This document shows, piece by piece, positions 22,848 through 28,493 of a DNA stretch of 31,648 nucleotides. Every line of letters begins with the position of its first letter. Within the stretch, counting starts at the first letter, position 1. Position numbers and translations under genes: made by a program. The notes beneath the pieces were generated by a model. It made no database searches. It was given only the letters and a program-made list of their open reading frames with translations, and had not been told where the DNA came from. Where the stretch lies: contig UQNB01000018.1 of the NCBI GenBank assembly GCA_900542235.1, forward strand, positions 1-31,648, written 5' to 3'. Source of the stretch: an uncultured Collinsella sp. GTDB lineage: Bacteria; Actinomycetota; Coriobacteriia; Coriobacteriales; Coriobacteriaceae.

Positions 22848-22873
22848 TTTGACTGAATTTCAAAAAAGTCAAA
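22848..22873. promoter_or_regulatory. Inverted repeat upstream of the tRNA promoter
   Basis: TTTGACT (22848-22854)/AGTCAAA (22867-22873) with a 12-base A/T-rich spacer sits 8 bases before the -35 of the tRNA promoter. It could bind an activator or be a hairpin. The rest of 22689-22847 holds no visible gene. Confidence 0.35.
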
Positions 22874-22881
22874 ATTGGGGC

Positions 22882-22910
22882 TTGCGTCACGGCCGGACTT
22901 CCCGTATATT
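22882..22910 (+). promoter_or_regulatory. Promoter of the tRNA pair
   Basis: -35 TTGCGT (22882-22887), a 17-base spacer, -10 TATATT (22905-22910). The first tRNA begins 45 bases downstream. Confidence 0.7.
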
Positions 22911-22954
22911 TCTTTCTTGCGCAAAGGCACAGCCGAGCGCAGCGATGCAGTCAT

Positions 22955-23028
22955 TGGGATGTCGTCTAATGGCAGGACAGCGGATTCTGGTTCCGTCAAT
23001 GGGGGTTCGACTCCCTCCATCCCAGCCA
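22955..23028 (+). tRNA. tRNA-Gln (anticodon CTG)
   Basis: The acceptor stem TGGGATG (22955-22961)/CATCCCA (23018-23024), discriminator G and encoded CCA (23026-23028) are present. The anticodon loop TTCTGGT gives CTG at 22987-22989, reading CAG codons. The T-arm GGGGGTTCGACTCCC is standard. It is co-transcribed with tRNA-Glu, 17 bases downstream. Confidence 0.92.
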
Positions 23029-23045
23029 TTGCATTTGCTACATAT

Positions 23046-23122
23046 GGCCCGTTCGTCTAGCGGTTTAGGACGCCGCCCTCTCAAGGCGGAGATCACCAGT
23101 TCGAATCTGGTACGGGCTACCA
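23046..23122 (+). tRNA. tRNA-Glu (anticodon CTC)
   Basis: The acceptor arms GGCCCGT (23046-23052)/ACGGGCT (23112-23118) close with a G-U first pair, and CCA is encoded (23120-23122). The anticodon stem CCGCC/GGCGG holds loop CTCTCAA with anticodon CTC at 23080-23082, reading GAG. The T-loop GTTCGAATC is typical. Confidence 0.92.
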
Positions 23123-23132
23123 AAATTGAACG

Positions 23133-23160
23133 CCCGGGCCTCGTAAGAGACCCGGGTTTT
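23133..23160 (+). terminator. Terminator of the tRNA operon
   Basis: CCCGGG-C-CTC pairs with GAG-A-CCCGGG around a GTAA loop (23133-23156), followed by four Ts, 11 bases after the encoded CCA. Confidence 0.85.
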
Positions 23161-23219
23161 GTGTATTGACCGATATTTAAGGCGCGCGTTGAGTCTGCCG
23201 CCCGGACCGAGGAGTTGTC

Positions 23220-24137
23220 ATGGACCTGCCTATCAGCTTGGAAGACATCACGTATGCCGAGAACTATCTGGCGCAGGGCGACCTGGCTACGGCGACGCCG
23301 CTGCTGGAGCGTCTGGTGGAGCTTGCCGAGGAGTATATCGACGCTGAATGCAAGACGGAGGAGAAGCGCCAGTACTTTAGCTTCGACAGCAAGTTTGAGC
23401 GCCTGGCCTATCGCCGCGTGGAGAAGGATCCGCGCGAGCTGGTGCAGGTCGAGGTTCCCTTTGACCGCCTGTACTCCGACATGGCGTTTGCCTACATTCG
23501 CCAGCAGGATTATGTGAGTGCTCGGAATGCCCTGATGCAGGCCGTGCGTTGGGATCCCATGAACTGCAACTATCGCTTGGACTTGGCCGAGCTGTTCCGC
23601 GCGCTCGAGGACAAGCAGGAGTGGGCATCGCTCTCGTTCTCGGTGCTGGAGCGCGCGAGCGACGGTAAGTGCGCCGCACGCGCCTACACCAACTTGGGTC
23701 AGTACTTCTTGGAGCCCGAGACCGAGAACATTTCGGCTGCCGTGGGCTGCGCGCGTCTGGCGCTGCGCCTGGCGCCCAATGATGCGCATACGACGCGCCT
23801 GCTCAACAAGATCCATACCACCTATCCGGATGCCGCGGACGAGAGTGACGACCATGTGATGGGTGAGCTCGCCCTGCAGGGCGTGCCGACCTCGCCTTCG
23901 GCCGAGATCGCCATCTGCCTGATCATGTGCGCGACCGATGCTGCAAGCGACGGCGACAAGCAGGAGGCTACGCGTCTGACGGTCCGTGCCCGCGACCTGG
24001 TGGGCGAGGAGGCATGCGCGGCGATTATCAAGCTGGTGCGCGAGAGCGATGCCGAGCTCAATGCTGAGCGCAGGGCAAAGCGCGAGGCTGCGGGCTCAAA
24101 CGCCGATGGCGCCAAGGAGGCCGGCGATGCCCAGTAA
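23220..24137 (+). CDS. Tetratricopeptide-repeat protein
   Basis: The 305-aa soluble, all-helical, acidic protein has several TPR-like 34-residue units. Clear ones lie around 95-130 (MAFAYIRQQDYVSARNALMQAV) and 130-165 (LDLAELFRALEDKQEW); weaker ones extend to about 215. It has no signal peptide and no enzymatic motif; such proteins act as scaffolds. The ATG at 23220 has GAGGAG 5 bases upstream. The 3' end overlaps smpB by 11 bases, so the two are translationally coupled. That suggests, but does not prove, a link to ribosome rescue or simply shared expression. The C-terminus is a charged Ala/Glu/Lys tail. Confidence 0.82.
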   Translation: MDLPISLEDITYAENYLAQGDLATATPLLERLVELAEEYIDAECKTEEKRQYFSFDSKFERLAYRRVEKDPRELVQVEVPFDRLYSDMAFAYIRQQDYVSARNALMQAVRWDPMNCNYRLDLAELFRALEDKQEWASLSFSVLERASDGKCAARAYTNLGQYFLEPETENISAAVGCARLALRLAPNDAHTTRLLNKIHTTYPDAADESDDHVMGELALQGVPTSPSAEIAICLIMCATDAASDGDKQEATRLTVRARDLVGEEACAAIIKLVRESDAELNAERRAKREAAGSNADGAKEAGDAQ

Positions 24138-24597
24138 GCGCGAGCGCAAGCTCATTTCCAAGAATCGCTCGGCACATCACGAGTACTTTATCGATGAGAC
24201 GTTTGAGTGCGGTATTGAGCTGAGCGGTACCGAGGTCAAGTCGATTCGCGAGCGCGCGTGCCAGATTACCGATACCTTCGCACTGATTCGTGGCGGCGAG
24301 TGCTGGCTCGTGGGCCTGCATATCCACCCTTATAGCCATGGTGGCGTGTGGAATCGCGATCCCGACCGTCGGCGCCGTCTGCTGCTGCACCGCAAGGAGA
24401 TCGACTTTCTTGACGGCAAACTTCGCAACCGCGGCTATGCGCTGGTGCCGCTGGAGCTCTACTTTAATACCGACGGCCGCGTAAAGCTGCTGCTGGGCCT
24501 AGGCCGCGGCAAGAAGCTCTACGACAAGCGCGAGGATATGGCCAAGCGCGATGTCCAACGCGAGATCGACCGCGCCCTTAAGGAACGCAACCGCTGA
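24127..24597 (+). CDS. smpB: SsrA-binding protein SmpB
   Basis: SmpB binds tmRNA (ssrA) and brings it to stalled ribosomes for trans-translation. The 156-aa protein is full length, with N-terminal KLISKNRSAHHEY, the ELSGTEVKSIR signature (about 34-44), and the conserved LLLHRKEIDFL and basic C-terminal tail (KKLYDKREDMAKRD) that enters the decoding centre. The true start is the ATG at 24127, inside the TPR gene's last codons, with AAGGAGG (24114-24120) 6 bases before. No tmRNA gene is visible in this window, although it is often adjacent in other genomes. The 65-bp palindrome copy B begins 13 bases after the stop. Confidence 0.96.
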   Translation: MPSKRERKLISKNRSAHHEYFIDETFECGIELSGTEVKSIRERACQITDTFALIRGGECWLVGLHIHPYSHGGVWNRDPDRRRRLLLHRKEIDFLDGKLRNRGYALVPLELYFNTDGRVKLLLGLGRGKKLYDKREDMAKRDVQREIDRALKERNR

Positions 24598-24610
24598 CCG
24601 TCCTTCATAA

Positions 24611-24675
24611 GTTGCGGTGGAATACGGACTGTTTTGCCTGTTTGAGGGGCTATTCAGTCCTTATTTCACCGCAAC
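24611..24675 (+). repeat. 65-bp palindromic repeat, copy B
   Basis: Arms GTTGCGGTG (24611-24619)/CACCGCAAC (24667-24675), extended by ACGGACTG/CAGTCC, leave a variable loop. It is the second copy of the element at 9720-9784 and sits 13 bases after smpB, where it may shape the mRNA 3' end. Confidence 0.82.
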
Positions 24676-24695
24676 TGCGGGCGTCTCATCTTGCT

Positions 24696-24722
24696 TATAC
24701 TGTTTTGACACATATGTCTCAA
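24696..24722 (+). promoter_or_regulatory. -10 with an adjacent near-perfect 18-bp palindrome
   Basis: TATACT (24696-24701) is followed after three bases by TTGACACATATGTCTCAA (24705-24722), which matches its own reverse complement at 16 of 18 positions. The position over the expected start site is that of a repressor operator for the flavin reductase gene. No good -35 is seen. Confidence 0.5.
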
Positions 24723-24754
24723 AGGTGGTGTCCGTTGTGGGCGCCGCCTTTTTT
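24722..24754 (+). terminator. Terminator or leader attenuator before the flavin reductase gene
   Basis: AAGGTGG (24722-24728) pairs with CCGCCTT (24744-24750), followed by a run of six Ts (24749-24754). It may end the TPR-smpB transcript. Because it lies after the -10 at 24696, it could instead attenuate the next gene; GACAC (24707-24711) can pair with GTGTC (24728-24732) as a competing fold. Confidence 0.6.
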
Positions 24755-24805
24755 GTGGGTACATACATCCATGAGGTTCCAACCCGAGCTAGGGGAGTGA
24801 TCGTT

Positions 24806-25309
24806 ATGGACAAAACTGCGTTCTTTACCATGCCGAGCGGCCTGTACGTGGTGAGCTCCGCGGCAGACGGGCTGCGCGCCGGCTGCGTCATCAACACTGC
24901 GGTGCAAGTGACGTCCATGCCGCCGCGCATTTCGGTTGCCGTTAACAAGGAAAACGTCACCTCGGGCGTCATCGCATCGGCCAAAGCGTTCGCGCTGACC
25001 GTGATCGATCAGACCGCCGACATGCTCTACATCGGTAACTTTGGGTTCCGCACCAGCAGCGATTATGACAAGTTTGCCAAATACGAGACCCGCGAGACGG
25101 CTCTAGGCATGCCCTATGTGCCCGAGCACGCGACGGCCCTGTTTAGCTGCCGTTTGATCGACACTGTGGATGTGGGCACGCATCTACTGTTTATCGGCGA
25201 GGTCGAGGATGCCGAGCACCTGAGCGACGAGACGCCGCTCACCTACGATTACTACCATAAGGTCCTGAAGGGCAAGACGCCTCCGAAGGCGTCCTCGTAT
25301 CAAGGCTAG
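24806..25309 (+). CDS. Flavin reductase-like FMN-binding protein
   Basis: The 167-aa split-barrel FMN-binding protein of the flavin reductase-like family has the N-terminal motif FFTMPSGLYVVSS and the segment GCVINTAVQVTSMPPRISVAVNK (about 24-46, split across the flavin site). A C-terminal DYYHKVLKGKTPPKASSY ending follows, as in the flavin domain of high-molecular-weight rubredoxins from acetogens. The likely role is electron transfer between NAD(P)H or rubredoxin and oxygen-reducing or other partners. GGGGAG (24792-24797) 8 bases upstream selects the ATG at 24806 out of a longer open frame. The rubredoxin gene follows after 89 bases but has its own promoter. Confidence 0.87.
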   Translation: MDKTAFFTMPSGLYVVSSAADGLRAGCVINTAVQVTSMPPRISVAVNKENVTSGVIASAKAFALTVIDQTADMLYIGNFGFRTSSDYDKFAKYETRETALGMPYVPEHATALFSCRLIDTVDVGTHLLFIGEVEDAEHLSDETPLTYDYYHKVLKGKTPPKASSYQG

Positions 25310-25326
25310 AAATGTTCTAAAAATAC

Positions 25327-25354
25327 TTGCATTATATTATTGATAACATATACT
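25327..25354 (+). promoter_or_regulatory. Rubredoxin promoter with a PerR/Fur-like dyad
   Basis: -35 TTGCAT (25327-25332), a 16-base spacer, -10 TATACT (25349-25354). Between them TTATATT-A-TTGATAA (25332-25346) agrees with the 7-1-7 PerR/Fur-type box at about 11 of 14 positions. The region is much more A+T-rich than its surroundings. Confidence 0.6.
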
Positions 25355-25398
25355 AATAAGCGAAGTACATCACCAGTCGCGTTCGAGAGGAGAACATC

Positions 25399-25542
25399 AT
25401 GGCTGAGGAGAAGAAGACGTATAAGTTCGTGTGCATCGTTTGTGGCTACGAGGTTGAGGTCGACACGCCCGAGCTGCCCGAGGACTACGTGTGCCCGGTC
25501 TGCGGCGTCGGTCCCGATCAGTTTGAGCTCGTCGAGGAGTAG
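25399..25542 (+). CDS. Rubredoxin-like protein, 47 aa
   Basis: This small iron protein has two CxxC pairs, Cys12/Cys15 (CIVCG) and Cys32/Cys35 (CPVCG), that would hold one Fe(SCys)4 centre, and ends GPDQFELVEE as rubredoxins do. The distance between the pairs is 16 residues, shorter than the ~29 of classical rubredoxins and closer to the rubredoxin-like domains of rubrerythrin and flavin reductase fusions. Probable job: one-electron carrier for the flavin reductase-like protein encoded just upstream or for peroxide/oxygen reductases. AGAGGAGAA (25386-25394) precedes the ATG. It has its own promoter with a possible PerR-type site and its own terminator. Confidence 0.9.
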   Translation: MAEEKKTYKFVCIVCGYEVEVDTPELPEDYVCPVCGVGPDQFELVEE

Positions 25543-25581
25543 CTCGCAGACACACGGCGAAAGCCGAACATAGCTCTGTCC

Positions 25582-25617
25582 AAGGGCCTCGGTCGAATTC
25601 TCGCCCGGGGCCCTTTT
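25582..25617 (+). terminator. Terminator after the rubredoxin gene
   Basis: AAGGGCC (25582-25588)/GGCCCTT (25609-25615), with T continuing to 25617. It lies 39 bases after the stop. Confidence 0.75.
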
Positions 25618-25682
25618 CCTCCGCCCCCAAGGGATCGCGGTTGCTGTTGGCCGATCCTGTCTGTTGTGAGTCCGGCCGACCT

Positions 25683-25745
25683 TTTGTCTCAATCTGTAAC
25701 ATCTAACGGTGGAAATTTGGCCCACTTGTTACAGATTGAGACAAA
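25683..25745. repeat. 57-bp hairpin family, unit a
   Basis: Perfect 19-bp inverted arms, core GTCTCAATCTGTAACA (25686-25701)/TGTTACAGATTGAGAC (25727-25742), surround a 25-nt loop with GTGG/CCAC. Units a and b fill the 307-base gap between the convergent rubredoxin and mntH genes. Confidence 0.9.
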
Positions 25746-25766
25746 CGGAGCTGACCCTCGGAATGA

Positions 25767-25821
25767 TCTCGATCTGTAACATCTAGACATCAAAAGCGGG
25801 TCTAGACGTTACAGATCGAGA
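25767..25821. repeat. 57-bp hairpin family, unit b
   Basis: The arms run from TCTCGATCTGTAACA through an inner CTAGAC/GTCTAG extension, 22 bp with one mismatch. The fifth arm pair is G:C where unit a has A:T, changed on both sides. It ends 28 bases after the mntH stop on the minus strand, so it may also terminate mntH. Confidence 0.9.
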
Positions 25822-25849
25822 CGTTTGACTGGGTGGGCATGCGGCCTCG

Positions 25850-27106
25850 TTACATCCCGGTCAACAGCACGGCGTCGAGCGCCGTCACGACGACACCAAT
25901 CCCTACGAGCAGCGCATTGAGCGGGCGCGAGTTGGCGTATTTACCCATGACGCGGGGTGAACTGGTGAGCCGTATGAGTACAAAGACCGTAATCGGTAGC
26001 TGAAGCGACAGCAGTGCCTGACTCCAGATGAGACCTTCAAAAGGATTTGGGACGACCAGGCACGCCGTCACTGCGCCGACGAAACAGGCCGCCACCCCAA
26101 TCGAGGAATGTCGGTCGTGGATATCGTATTCCTCGTCGAACATGCCCGCAGTGATGGTTCCCGCCGCCATGCCCGCTGTCACGCTGCTCGATAGTCCCGC
26201 GAACAGCAGCGCTACCGCAAAGATGGTCGAGCTCGCCGGGCCCAGAATGGGGGAGAGCGTGGCCGCTGCGACGGCGAGGTCGTCTACGACCATGCCGTGC
26301 GCAAAGAAGGTCGTTGCGGCCAGGATGACCATGGCCGAGTTGATTGCCCAGCCCACGCCCATCGAAAAGAGCGTGTCAAAGAGCTCGTAGCGCAGACGTT
26401 CTTCGATAACCTGCTCGCCTTGGCCTTCGAAGTGCATGGATTGGATGACCTCGGAGTGCAGGAAGAGGTTGTGGGGCATAACGACCGCGCCTAGGACACT
26501 CACGATAATCGCGGCAGAGCCAGTGGGCATACTGGGTGTGATCCAGCTTGCGGCGGCCTGCGGCCAGTCGACCTTGACCAGCGCAAGCTCGGCCAAAAAC
26601 GAGAGTCCTACCACGCCTACGAAGGCGATGATCCAGCGTTCGGCACGCTTGTAGGAGTTCGTCATGAGCATCGCTATCGATACTGCCGCCACGATGACGC
26701 AGCCCGCGCGCACGGGCAGCCCAAAGAGCATTTGAAGGGCAATCGCTCCACCCAGGACTTCGGCCATGGTGGTGGCGATGGTCGCGAGGTAGGCGCTGAC
26801 GAGTACCATGCGTCCAACGAAGCAGGGGAGGTAGCGTGTCGTGGCCTCGGCAAGACAGGTGCCCGTGGCGATGCCCAAGTGCGCCGCGTTGTGCTGCAGC
26901 GCGATGAGCATGATCGTGGACAGCGTGACGATCCACAGCAGCGCGTAGCCAAACTGCGAGCCCGCGGCCATATTGGAGGCCCAGTTGCCCGGGTCGATAA
27001 AGCCGACGGTCACGAGCAGCCCGGGGCCGATATGCCGCGCGATGTCTAGACCTCCGTGACCGCCGGTGCGTCGGGAGCCAAAATGATGTTTGAGATGGTT
27101 GAGCAT
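25850..27106 (-). CDS. mntH: Nramp-family Mn2+/Fe2+ transporter
   Basis: This is a proton-coupled divalent-metal importer in the cytoplasmic membrane. The 418-aa length is close to E. coli MntH (412), with about eleven TM helices. The metal-site motifs are both present: DPGN at 38-41 (TVGFIDPGNWASN) in TM1 and MPHN near 217-220 (VLGAVVMPHNLFLHSEVIQ) in TM6. The start at 27106 has CAGGAGCG upstream; an in-frame ATG at 27142 would add 12 residues that overlap that site. It lies 75 bases downstream of gpmA on the same strand, so co-transcription is likely. Mn is not required by the cofactor-dependent mutase type encoded by gpmA, so a metabolic link is not obvious. Confidence 0.93.
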   Translation of the reverse strand: MLNHLKHHFGSRRTGGHGGLDIARHIGPGLLVTVGFIDPGNWASNMAAGSQFGYALLWIVTLSTIMLIALQHNAAHLGIATGTCLAEATTRYLPCFVGRMVLVSAYLATIATTMAEVLGGAIALQMLFGLPVRAGCVIVAAVSIAMLMTNSYKRAERWIIAFVGVVGLSFLAELALVKVDWPQAAASWITPSMPTGSAAIIVSVLGAVVMPHNLFLHSEVIQSMHFEGQGEQVIEERLRYELFDTLFSMGVGWAINSAMVILAATTFFAHGMVVDDLAVAAATLSPILGPASSTIFAVALLFAGLSSSVTAGMAAGTITAGMFDEEYDIHDRHSSIGVAACFVGAVTACLVVPNPFEGLIWSQALLSLQLPITVFVLIRLTSSPRVMGKYANSRPLNALLVGIGVVVTALDAVLLTGM

Positions 27107-27181
27107 GGTGCGCTCCTGCGTATGGGCGGCGTGACGTCGCATCTGGGCCGTGCGGCGCCACGCGTCGGATTTGGGCTGGGG

Positions 27182-27955
27182 CTACTTGTGCGCTTTGCCC
27201 TGATTGGCTACGGCGTCGATCTTGGCGGCGATGGTCGCCGGGTCGCCGATGTAGCGCTTGTCGAGGACGTTGAAATCGGTGTCGAAGGTGTAGACGAGCG
27301 GCACGCCGGTGGGGATGTTGACCTTGAGGATCTCCTCGGGCGTGAGGTGCTCGAGCTTCATGACGAGCGAGCGCAGGGAGTTGCCGTGCGCGGCGATGAG
27401 TACGCGCTTGCCGGCGAGCATCTGGGGGCGAATCTCGTCTTCGAAATAGGGCCAGGCGCGGGCGATCGTGTCCTTGAGGCACTCGGTATAGGGCAGCTGA
27501 TCGGGTGCGACGTCGCGGTATTGCTCTTGGGTGTGGGGATCGCGCGCGTCGTTCGGCTCGAGTGCCGGCGGACAGATATCGAAGGAGCGGCGCCAGATGA
27601 GCACCTGCTCGTCGCCGTGCTCCGCCGCGGCATCGGCCTTGTTGAGACCCTGCAACGCGCCGTAGTGGCGCTCGTTGAGCTTCCAGGATTTGATGACGGG
27701 CAGCCACTCGCGATCCATTTGGCCGAGCACGATGTCGAGGGTGTGGATCGCGCGCTTGAGGCGCGAGGTGTAGCAGACGTCAAAGTCGAAACCGGCTTCT
27801 TTGAGGGCGCGGCCGCCTGCTGCGGCTTCTTCGCGGCCCGTGTCGGTGAGTTCTACGTCGGTCCAGCCGGTGAACAGGTTGAGTTTGTTCCACTCGGATT
27901 CTCCGTGACGGATAAGGACAAGTTGCATTGTCTGTCGGTCTGCTCGGTGCGCCAT
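27182..27955 (-). CDS. gpmA: 2,3-bisphosphoglycerate-dependent phosphoglycerate mutase
   Basis: The glycolytic enzyme interconverts 3- and 2-phosphoglycerate through a phosphohistidine. The 257-aa protein has the active-site RHGESEWNKLNLFTGW (phospho-accepting His17), RHYGALQGLNK and AAHGNSLRSLVMKLE with the second catalytic His, all typical of dPGM. An AAGGAGG site (minus strand, near 27967-27961) just before the ATG at 27955 fixes a start that gives a nine-residue N-terminal extension (MAHRADRQT) compared with the usual MQLVLIRHG start. A small hairpin (27973-27989) sits just upstream of the ribosome site. It is followed by mntH. Confidence 0.95.
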   Translation of the reverse strand: MAHRADRQTMQLVLIRHGESEWNKLNLFTGWTDVELTDTGREEAAAGGRALKEAGFDFDVCYTSRLKRAIHTLDIVLGQMDREWLPVIKSWKLNERHYGALQGLNKADAAAEHGDEQVLIWRRSFDICPPALEPNDARDPHTQEQYRDVAPDQLPYTECLKDTIARAWPYFEDEIRPQMLAGKRVLIAAHGNSLRSLVMKLEHLTPEEILKVNIPTGVPLVYTFDTDFNVLDKRYIGDPATIAAKIDAVANQGKAHK

Positions 27956-27972
27956 AGGGGCCTCCTTGATCT

Positions 27973-27989
27973 GGCACGGTGTGCGTGCC
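27973..27989 (-). other. Leader hairpin of gpmA
   Basis: Six-bp arms GGCACG (27973-27978)/CGTGCC (27984-27989) with a 5-nt loop lie 5 bases upstream of the AAGGAGG site. It may affect translation or mRNA stability. Confidence 0.45.
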
Positions 27990-28007
27990 GTTTGCTTGAC
28001 GCCGCAA

Positions 28008-28036
28008 AGGATACCCGTTTTAAGCTTAAAAGTTAA
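28008..28036 (-). promoter_or_regulatory. Probable gpmA promoter with a 14-bp palindrome
   Basis: On the minus strand: TTAACT (28036-28031), a 17-base spacer, TATCCT (28013-28008). The perfect palindrome TTTTAAGCTTAAAA (28018-28031) fills most of the spacer and could be an operator. Neither hexamer is a close consensus match. Confidence 0.45.
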
Positions 28037-28092
28037 CCAAGACTAACAAAATTGTTGTATTTGAATAGGATGATGAAGGGGGGCTGCGAACT

Positions 28093-28149
28093 GTCTTGAT
28101 CTGTAACAACTAGGGATGGAAATTGGGCCTAGGTGTTACGGATCGAGAC
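28093..28149. repeat. 57-bp hairpin family, unit c
   Basis: GTCTTGATCTGTAACA (28093-28108) with TGTTACGGATCGAGAC (28134-28149) pairs throughout if two G-U pairs are allowed. An inner CTAGG/CCTAG extends the stem. It is the first of three units in the 538-base gene-free stretch between the divergent gpmA and gltB. Confidence 0.88.
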
Positions 28150-28173
28150 AGGAAGAAATGGTCCTATGGAAAA

Positions 28174-28228
28174 TCTCGATCTGTAACAGCTGACCGCCAA
28201 AGCCGGCCCTTCGTGTTACAGATTGAGA
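28174..28228. repeat. 57-bp hairpin family, unit d
   Basis: TCTCGATCTGTAACA (28174-28188)/TGTTACAGATTGAGA (28214-28228) with one G-U pair. It is separated from unit c by 24 bases and from unit e by 20 bases. Confidence 0.88.
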
Positions 28229-28248
28229 CATTCGGAACTGTCTCTCGA

Positions 28249-28313
28249 AAACATCTCAATCTGTAACAGTTAGTCGTCGTAATTGGGCCTTCCTGTTACA
28301 GATTGAGATGTTT
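28249..28313. repeat. 57-bp hairpin family, unit e
   Basis: Perfect 21-bp arms, core CATCTCAATCTGTAACAG (28252-28269)/CTGTTACAGATTGAGATG (28293-28310), enclose a 23-nt loop. It is the longest perfect stem of the family. The following 28314-28403 shows no gene. Confidence 0.9.
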
Positions 28314-28403
28314 GAAGTGGTGAGCTAACAGGCCGAACTTGGGGCCCATGTTGTCGCCCTTGAGGTCGGCGGTGTCCACTCGTAGGGCGTGCGTTACGCG
28401 ATT

Positions 28404-28451
28404 GTTTCGAAACGGGTGGGAAACACAGCGGGCCGGCGATGCTCCTAGTAT
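28404..28451 (+). promoter_or_regulatory. Candidate regulated promoter of gltB
   Basis: A -10-like TAGTAT (28446-28451) has no -35. In the -35 region and above lie GAAAC (28409-28413) and GAAAC (28420-28424), spaced 6, the first within the palindrome GTTTCGAAAC (28404-28413), and GTTAC at 28393-28397. The spacing resembles GTnAC-N6-GAAAC GlnR boxes of actinomycetes. Suggestive only. Confidence 0.4.
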
Positions 28452-28493
28452 GCCTAGTCAACTGACTGTCTAAATTTCTAGGGGAGGATCGCG

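Noticed and set aside
22230..23160. Prophage or island attachment site at the tRNAs
   Set aside because: No integrase or duplicated tRNA 3' end was found nearby.
26376..27707. A 443-codon minus-strand frame overlapping gpmA and mntH
   Set aside because: Arg/His/Ala-rich shadow in another frame of the same strand; it contradicts the DPGN/MPHN and RHGESEWN proteins.
25683..28313. CRISPR arrays
   Set aside because: The unit/spacer rhythm is superficially similar, but the repeated parts are hairpin arms with variable interiors, units are only 2 and 3, and there are no cas genes.
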